Positions 58,979 through 64,000 of a stretch of DNA of 64,000 nucleotides are shown one piece after another. The position numbers and the translations under genes were made by a program. This stretch comes from Megalonaias nervosa (taxonomy: Eukaryota > Mollusca > Bivalvia > Unionida > Unionidae). Location: positions 20,666 through 84,665 of the forward strand of contig JAECUM010093658.1 in NCBI GenBank assembly GCA_016617855.1, read 5' to 3'. Positions within the stretch are counted from its first letter, which is position 1. Each line of letters begins with the position of its first letter. The notes beneath the pieces are model-generated. The model worked only from the letters and a program-made list of their open reading frames with translations. It did not search any database and was not told the DNA's origin.

Positions 58979-59476
58979 ATGTCATATCATCGCGTTAGTG
59001 TGAGTCTGACTCCTGGTCAGATTAAAAGGCTGCAATCAGCATCAAAAAATAATTGTGGAATAAAAATATCGCTAAAACGAGAACAAATGACCGGTGCAAA
59101 TAAACTATCGTTGACCGAACGTCAGTTTAAAAACTTCAATGACGCTAAAAAATCAAATAAAGGCGTTAAATTTAATCTTTCTGCGGGCGCCATCAAAGAT
59201 ATTGCTAAAACGGGTGGTATATTTCCACTTCTCGCAGCAATACCAGCATTAATAGCAGCTGCAGCACCAGCCGTTGCAAAGGCAGCTGCGTTAGGTGCTG
59301 TTGGAACAGCTGCTGGAATGGCGTTAAAGAAAGCAACTGGACAAGGAATCAAAAAAAAGGGAAAGGGTCTAAGATTGCCAGGGACCCCGCCCTCGTGGTA
59401 CGGAAAGGGTCTAAGATTGCCAGGGACTCCACACTGGTACGGAAGGGGTCTAAGATTACCACGGACAGTTTACTAA
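58979..59476 (+). CDS. Module B core-like protein with GLRLPG repeats
   Basis: An intact 165-residue protein. Residues 8-75 hold three LTxxQ/LxAGAI-type repeats (LTPGQIKRLQSA, LTERQFKNFNDA, LSAGAIKDIAK). Residues 79-115 are a long Ala-rich hydrophobic stretch (LLAAIPALIAAAAPAVAKA) that could span a membrane or pack as a helix. Residues 120-165 are Gly/Lys-rich and contain three KGLRLPG-type repeats. The module A homologue has the same order. LPG-type repeats near basic sequence recall adenovirus precursor core proteins cleaved by the viral protease. The start is preceded by ATTAATAATG. The gene lies between capsid and protease genes. Confidence 0.6.
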   Translation: MSYHRVSVSLTPGQIKRLQSASKNNCGIKISLKREQMTGANKLSLTERQFKNFNDAKKSNKGVKFNLSAGAIKDIAKTGGIFPLLAAIPALIAAAAPAVAKAAALGAVGTAAGMALKKATGQGIKKKGKGLRLPGTPPSWYGKGLRLPGTPHWYGRGLRLPRTVY

Positions 59477-59484
59477 TAACACCC

Positions 59485-59889
59485 ATGTCCAATTTTGATT
59501 TACTTAATGCTGCTAAGCAATTAAAGATAAAAAATTTCAGAGGTGTTTTTATGCGCGATCAATTACCTACCGTTGCAATGCAACATGAAACCGGTATTAT
59601 TAATCTCGATAAAAATTCTGGCCCAGGCACGCACTGGGTCGCATATGCAATTGATCCACATGGAATTATTTATTTCGATTCGTATGGATTAGCACCACTA
59701 AAAGAATTTCTTCATTACGTTAGCAATAATACTGCTCCAATCTGGTATTCAACGCTACCGACACAAAAAATAACTGATCCTCCAATATGCGGCCGTGAAA
59801 CTCTCGCTATGCTTGATGCTGTATCAAAATCAACAGCACCGCCTCATAAAGTCGTACACGCGTTCACTACGCTACGTCATAATACTTAA
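59485..59889 (+). CDS. Module B adenain-like maturation protease
   Basis: A 134-residue intact enzyme of the adenovirus protease (C5/ULP1-like) family. It carries GPGTHWVAY (His50), IIYFDSYG (Asp65), PTQ (Gln94, oxyanion) and ICGRE (Cys102), in the order and spacing expected for the His-Asp-Gln-Cys site. It would cleave capsid and core precursor proteins at Gly-containing sites during particle maturation. It is shorter than adenovirus protease (about 200 residues). The sequence after the catalytic cysteine reads GRETLAML instead of the more usual aromatic helix seen in the module A fragment (CGYYCVMFI). An upstream in-frame extension to 59395 overlaps the previous gene and lacks the AT-rich start context. 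It is the best single marker that module B belongs to the Polinton/adintovirus group. Confidence 0.9.
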   Translation: MSNFDLLNAAKQLKIKNFRGVFMRDQLPTVAMQHETGIINLDKNSGPGTHWVAYAIDPHGIIYFDSYGLAPLKEFLHYVSNNTAPIWYSTLPTQKITDPPICGRETLAMLDAVSKSTAPPHKVVHAFTTLRHNT

Positions 59890-59908
59890 ACTGATATCAG
59901 TAAATATA

Positions 59909-61006
59909 ATGGTAGATATTTACGGAAGATCCTCAGGTAGAGCTCAGAAGTTCGATTTATCTAAATATGCAACCATTGATCAGCTCAGAAATGAAATCAA
60001 TGATTTATTAAATATAACAAGTGTGGATCAAAATGAAGTCGTCGTTTTTCAGGACAAACAAGGACGATTAAAAACGAGTAACATACAACTACTAGATGTA
60101 CTTATACGAATTCCAAAATGCGGTTGTTAATAATATCGTTACTTTCACTGATCAGGGTAAAATACAGGATTCCGGTAAATCGGTTAACGATTATGTTAAG
60201 AAAACTGGTGATGTATTTACCGGTGACATTATTATGTCAGGAAGAAAAATTACGTATCTTGGAGATCCAATCGCAGATACAGACGCAGCAACAAAAAATA
60301 CGTCGATGATCAAGAATCCAAGTACGTGTCAGTGCGTGGTGGTATAATGCGTGCATTTCTCAACATGAATAGTAATGGTATTAATAATCTCAGAACACCA
60401 GAAACAGATTTTGACGCTGCAACGAAGAAATACGTCGACGATAAGGAAATTCCAATAACGACTTCATTAACGATTATCAATGATGGAATTGCTGCATTTA
60501 GAACTGAATATTTTAATCACGTACAAACATTTCTAAATTTTAGTAGAAATATAAACAGATCTATTAACGAATTTTTTGGAACTCCACCAAATGTTATTAT
60601 TAATCTCGCTGACATTAACGCAAGACTCAACGATATCATTAGTGGTATTCCTAACATTATTCAAAAAACTAATCTCGTTAAAATTCCTCACAAGCAGATC
60701 ATCAATATCGTGTACACAGTCGCATCAGGAAAGGCAACATGGTCGCAGGAAAATAACACTTTTAAACACACTGCAGAGGTTACTGGTGTATACAGATTAT
60801 CTGTATTTAGTAGTGCAAAATTTACTATATTTACCACATTTCCATGGCGTCATTCAACCGATGATTTTTCTGGAATTGTGTCTATAGTGTTAAATTAAGA
60901 TACTGAAGAAACGTTTATGCTAATAGCGAATGATAAAAAGTTAACCGCAGCGACTTATTGGTGGTGTATTGAGTTTGTAGCTGAGACTCCCGACTTAGTT
61001 ACTTAA
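59909..61006 (+). pseudogene. Module B fibre-like protein, near intact
   Basis: The ATG at 59909 starts a 60-residue N-terminal part. A shift near 60100 leads into NDYVKKTGDVFTGDIIMSG and KITYLGDP, DTDAATK, the same shaft repeat as module A's fibre. A shift back at an A-run near 60290 gives RGGIMRAFLNMNSNGINNL and AATKKYVDD. Then comes a helical linker and a beta-rich C-terminal head with KATWSQENNTFKHTAEVTG and YRLSVF, reminiscent of C1q/TNF-like trimeric heads. A TAA at 60896-60898 interrupts it, but the same frame continues to a stop at 61004-61006 with YWWCIEFVAE. The shaft is shorter than in module A but has a head. A receptor-attachment role is inferred from the fold pattern. Confidence 0.68.
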
Positions 61007-61015
61007 ATAAGTATA

Positions 61016-61324
61016 ATGAATCAAGAATCATTTATCGACGTTCAACGTCACAGATACGCTCAAGTATGTGAGTGTCAAACCAAACTAAAAAATATCATCG
61101 ACGATTACACGATAAAGGTAAAAAAATATCGTCGTCGTATGGTTGTTATTGATATAATGGTATACTCGGTTTCTGCTGTTATTGCTGGAAGTGGATTATT
61201 ATTATCAACGATAACGATGACAGCGCCTGCATTTGTAACGATTATAGTTTCAACGGCAACAACATGCGCAGGTATTTTCAGTATTATCTCTAAAAAATAT
61301 CTACGTGTACGAATGATAAACTAA
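61016..61324 (+). CDS. Module B small membrane protein with two hydrophobic segments
   Basis: 102 residues. A charged N-terminus contains CECQTKLKNIIDD and the basic KKYRRR. Hydrophobic segments follow at about residues 42-66 (MVVIDIMVYSVSAVIAGSGL) and 70-91. The motif TMTAPAFVTIIVSTATTCAG lies in the second. The C-terminus SKKYLRVRM is basic, predicting a hairpin in a membrane with both ends on the same side. A frameshift near 61295 would allow continuation into the 54-residue frame at 61336. The family and role are unknown. Encoded among virion genes, it could be an inner-membrane or holin-like protein, which is speculative. Confidence 0.55.
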   Translation: MNQESFIDVQRHRYAQVCECQTKLKNIIDDYTIKVKKYRRRMVVIDIMVYSVSAVIAGSGLLLSTITMTAPAFVTIIVSTATTCAGIFSIISKKYLRVRMIN

Positions 61325-61335
61325 ACGAGTATATA

Positions 61336-61500
61336 ATGAAATTGCACACAGCAACAGCCGCATACACTAAATTATGCTCGTATATTTCAGCGTATCTCAG
61401 TGATGGTAAAATATCCGATGAGGAGTTCGTAACGATAAAGAAAACCTACGATGAAGCGTTCATAATCGCTAGTGACAATAACGGAAAGATGGAGAATTAA
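61336..61500 (+). CDS. Module B 54-residue protein or C-terminal part of the preceding gene
   Basis: MKLHTATAAYTKLCSYISAY begins it, with a charged helical end (SDEEFVTIKKTYDEAF). It starts at TATATAATG. It may be the displaced C-terminus of the membrane protein at 61016, since the same reading continues upstream across its end. Function is unknown. Confidence 0.45.
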   Translation: MKLHTATAAYTKLCSYISAYLSDGKISDEEFVTIKKTYDEAFIIASDNNGKMEN

Positions 61501-61518
61501 ATAATAACGATAATAATA

Positions 61519-63021
61519 ATGTCCGAGTCGCAATTACTTCAGCAGATCGTGGCTAATACAACGCTGTCAAAAACTACTATGATATCATTAAGTTCAACCA
61601 ATCCTGAATTTAGCGTTAATTTTCCGACTGCAATTCCAGCAAAGGAAATAGCATTAGCGCAATTACGAGTTTATTATAGTTGGCCTAATATTAGATCAAA
61701 ACCGTTTGGTGGACAACAACCGAATAATTCACTGGTATTTGCGAATAAGAATAAACCAGATGGAACACCTGACTGGCAAGTTGTTGGAATTTCAACGGGC
61801 AGTTATCAAATAGAACAGATTAATGATGAATTCCAACGCAGAATTAAATCTATCACAGGGAAAGAATCTAAAATAGCGATTACTGTTCACGAACCAACAC
61901 TATCTGCGGTGATTGAAATAAATTCTCCTGATTACCTCGTAGATATTTATCAGAGTTTGATTAGATCAGTGTTAGGATGGCCTGAAGTTGCACCAGCTTA
62001 TCAGGGACCACCAGAACCACAGCGATCCGACTTCCATACTGATAAAAGGGTATTTATAAATATTCCAGAATATCGAAAAGTAGAAGATGCTTATCCATGG
62101 AAACGATATTCTGGTAGTGATAGAGTTACACACTACATAGATAGAATAGAAGACTATTTCACAAAAATAATTGATGGCAAGAAAGGTTCGATAAGAACAC
62201 TTGATATTGATTTAATAAATTCATATGCTAATACAATTAAATCTGAGCATCAGCGTGTATTTAATAATCTACAAAATTTATTTTCAAGTATTAATGTTTT
62301 TTACAACGGTGATTTAAAAAATCAGATAATTGAAACGATACAGCATTTGAATCAAGTTGCTTCAGACCTAGAGTTTATGAATGATGTTTTTATTAACAGA
62401 GAGAAAAGATTATTAAAGCCAAACACAGGTTTTATTGATGTTTATATAGTTAATGAAGACGATCCAGTTCAGCGTGTCGCATTCAATCGTTTATTTACAA
62501 CAATATTTCTTAAACATTTCGGAATTACGCAAGAACAGCTACCAACATTCATCATTCCCGGATTTAACTCGTCCGAGTTAAAGAAATCAGTTAATGATCT
62601 TATTGATGAACATTTTAAAACGATGTGTGATTCATGGATAAAAATAGCCCCACCACCGGTTATATTAAAACACAATAACAATCCCTTTGGTGCCGGTAGA
62701 CATATATCACCAGGCATTGTGAACATAACAACAACAATTGCGGTCAATCTGGTATGTGATGTTATTGAAGGTAGCTATCAGGTAGATCTTTCTAAATCTA
62801 GCCACCGCAGTGGCACTGCGGAGCAAGGGTACATATTATTCAGTTTTAGCCCGATTGTCCCACCAGGCTCGTTAATTGTGACAGAACCAATTAATCCCGT
62901 TTACCTGCGAGTTCATAATCCATTTCTGACAAGAATAAATTTCAAACTTACAGACCAAAATAATAGAATTCTGGACACGAGGAACGAATCTCTTAATATA
63001 AACCTATATGTACGCTCATAG
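61519..63021 (+). CDS. Module B penton-like protein with a large inserted domain, intact
   Basis: A 500-residue intact protein. Residues 1-155 are beta-rich, with FPTAIPAKEIALAQLRVYY, GISTGSYQIEQIN and LIRSVLGWP, matching the first half of the short penton in module A. Residues about 395-500 complete the jelly roll with SPGIVNITTT, VCDVIEGSY, SPIVPPGSLIVTE and INFKLTDQNNRILDTR. Between them, residues about 160-390 form a separate segment rich in helices (RIEDYFTKIIDG, LQNLFSSINVFYN, MNDVFINREKRLL). It has no equivalent in module A or in typical Polinton pentons of about 250 residues. The start is preceded by an AATAATAATG context. The predicted place is the five-fold vertex; the insert would project from it as a spike or turret (inference). 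Confidence 0.78.
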   Translation: MSESQLLQQIVANTTLSKTTMISLSSTNPEFSVNFPTAIPAKEIALAQLRVYYSWPNIRSKPFGGQQPNNSLVFANKNKPDGTPDWQVVGISTGSYQIEQINDEFQRRIKSITGKESKIAITVHEPTLSAVIEINSPDYLVDIYQSLIRSVLGWPEVAPAYQGPPEPQRSDFHTDKRVFINIPEYRKVEDAYPWKRYSGSDRVTHYIDRIEDYFTKIIDGKKGSIRTLDIDLINSYANTIKSEHQRVFNNLQNLFSSINVFYNGDLKNQIIETIQHLNQVASDLEFMNDVFINREKRLLKPNTGFIDVYIVNEDDPVQRVAFNRLFTTIFLKHFGITQEQLPTFIIPGFNSSELKKSVNDLIDEHFKTMCDSWIKIAPPPVILKHNNNPFGAGRHISPGIVNITTTIAVNLVCDVIEGSYQVDLSKSSHRSGTAEQGYILFSFSPIVPPGSLIVTEPINPVYLRVHNPFLTRINFKLTDQNNRILDTRNESLNINLYVRS

Positions 63022-63375
63022 AACGTCTGATTATTTAATCAGGGGATATAATCTGATGAGTAAATACATAATCAATTTTCTATGATTAAAGCAATTGTAT
63101 ATATAATAAAGCGAGATAACTCGGCTATCTCTCTGCAGTAAATTGAACGATTATTTCCCTTACTACGTTACCTGTACAAACCCAGTTATATGTACGTGTA
63201 TAGCGTATATTAGTCCGTCTGTCTGTTACATTAACGAAATATAACTTTATGCGTGTAAATTATTTTATGAATTTTGAAAAACTGAAGTACAATTCTACAT
63301 TCTATTAGTAATACAAGTTCTGTGAGACAGCGTAAATATTATATATATACTTAAATTTAACTATATTATTGATAA
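63022..63375. other. 3' flank of module B, hairpin but no gene
   Basis: Non-coding, AT-rich. It contains the 14-nt palindrome TGATTATTTAATCA near 63028 and the hairpin at 63113-63131. The word CTCTCTGC...TAAATT near 63130 resembles the one at the left edge of module B (55771-55787). Confidence 0.5.
63113..63131. terminator. Short hairpin after the penton gene
   Basis: GAGATA (63113-63118) pairs with TATCTC (63126-63131) over a 7-nt loop. It could mark a transcript end or an element end. Function unknown. Confidence 0.35.
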
Positions 63376-63451
63376 GAGAACGATGGCCGAAATGGTAAGA
63401 CTGTTTGACGTAGATCGAAGCTCTACAGACTCTCGCGTGTTCGAGTCTCCA
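63376..63451 (+). other. tRNA-like sequence (degenerate tRNA or SINE head)
   Basis: The A-box-like TGGCCGAAATGG (63384-63395) and B-box-like GTTCGAGTCTC (63439-63449) flank a perfect 5-bp stem, GTAGA/TCTAC, around a 7-nt loop. The acceptor and T stems pair poorly, so a functional tRNA is unlikely. Confidence 0.35.
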
Positions 63452-63531
63452 AAAATGCTAAAGATATTATCTTGCATTTGCGACTGATGCTTATTTAATT
63501 GGGGGAACCCGGAGAATTTCCTCGATATCCA

Positions 63532-63629
63532 CAACAGACAAAATACACTCTCCTATCATACACCCTTGAGGGGTGTACGTTTTACACTCCCGGGGTTTTG
63601 TATGGGGGGAGAGTGTAAAAAATCTGTTG
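63532..63629. repeat. Foldback inverted repeat after module B
   Basis: The outer CAACAGA/TCTGTTG and then the exact TACACTCTCC (63544-63553) / GGAGAGTGTA (63608-63617) enclose an inner TACACCC/GGGTGTA hairpin. The layout (outer arms, GC-rich inner hairpin with AGGGGTGT and ACTCCC words) resembles the foldback at 53543-53768 after module A. Confidence 0.65.
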
Positions 63630-63654
63630 GACGTAGACAAGATTCCCCCGTCAT

Positions 63655-63905
63655 CACCATTTGTATATATTCATGTTCATACAATCATTAGGATAAGTTT
63701 ATGTTTGTGCAGTCCAAAATCATAAGCCATCTGTATATATTTCATAACCATACAATCATTAGGATAAGTTTATGTTTGTGCAGTCCAAAATCAAAATCAT
63801 AAACCATCTGTATATATTTCATAACCATACAATCATTAGGATAAGTTTATGTTTGTGCAGTTCAAAATCAAAATCATAAACCATCTGTATATATTTCATA
63901 AAACC
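63655..63905. repeat. Tandem repeat, about 70-77 bp unit, 3.5 copies
   Basis: The unit contains CCATACAATCATTAGGATAA followed by GTTTATGTTTGTGCAGTCC and ATAAACCATCTGTATATATT. Copies are almost identical. Confidence 0.92.
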
Positions 63906-63972
63906 ATATATCACAAACAAAACAGCTCCCTGACAAAACAAAAAAAAAAGTCATGGGAGCTAATATTTTTTT

Positions 63973-64000
63973 ATATTAAATATATATATATATATATATA
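63973..64000. repeat. (TA)n microsatellite, cut by the window end
   Basis: A TA dinucleotide run to the last base. Confidence 0.95.

Overview
The window looks like about 64 kb of AT-rich nuclear DNA from an invertebrate, most likely a mollusc or another lophotrochozoan. The evidence is introns with GT/AG borders, a vertebrate-like FTCD gene, a DED-NACHT-LRR receptor relic, dense minisatellites, a tRNA-derived SINE family, and Ty3/gypsy, hAT and Polinton relics. The organism assignment is inference; no species marker was seen.

Region 1 (1-14.9 kb, + strand) holds the last five coding exons of formimidoyltransferase-cyclodeaminase (FTCD): 271-432, 993-1036, 7604-7742, 10494-10589 and 14794-14880. 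Joined, they keep one frame and give the C-terminal 175 residues, which is most of the cyclodeaminase domain. The introns carry a hAT transposase relic, two small MITE-like elements, a 1.4 kb inverted-repeat element inserted in a tandem array, and minisatellites with units of 34, 40, 45, 60 and 65 bp. A SINE sits inside the 45-bp array.

Region 2 (14.9-26.7 kb) has no recognisable gene. It contains several tandem arrays and a truncated SINE. Region 3 (26.1-28.1 kb, minus) is a broken Ty3/gypsy pol relic with a plausible polypurine tract and LTR edge. Region 4 (29.8-34.1 kb, minus) is a decayed NOD-like receptor: a DED exon, a NACHT ATPase with frameshifts, and an LRR exon of about eight 51-residue units with two stop codons. 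From 34.4 to about 40 kb nothing coding was recognised.

Region 5 (40.0-63.0 kb) is the most notable part: two adjacent sets of Polinton/Maverick (adintovirus-like) genes. Module A (40.0-53.5 kb) is heavily decayed but has nearly the full set. It carries a fibre-like repeat protein (minus), an A32/FtsK-like packaging ATPase, a coiled-coil protein, a short penton-like protein, a pVI-like protein, a major capsid protein and a core-like protein. After these come a truncated adenain-like protease, a phospholipase A2-like protein, an integrase with a chromodomain-like end, an HNH endonuclease (minus), and a protein-primed-type DNA polymerase B lacking its C-terminal palm. Module B (55.6-63.0 kb) is far better preserved and purely structural: coiled-coil protein, pVI-like protein, capsid protein, core-like protein, full-length protease, fibre-like protein, a small two-helix membrane protein, and a 500-residue penton-like protein with an inserted domain of about 230 residues. 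Module B starts behind a 170-nt inverted repeat that encloses three hairpins and is followed by a TATA box. Foldback inverted repeats lie after A (53.54-53.77 kb) and after B (63.53-63.63 kb). A SINE with a 13-bp target-site duplication separates the modules. Module B alone can encode a particle and its maturation protease but not replication, integration or packaging. It is either one half of an element interrupted here or a capsid-only derivative.
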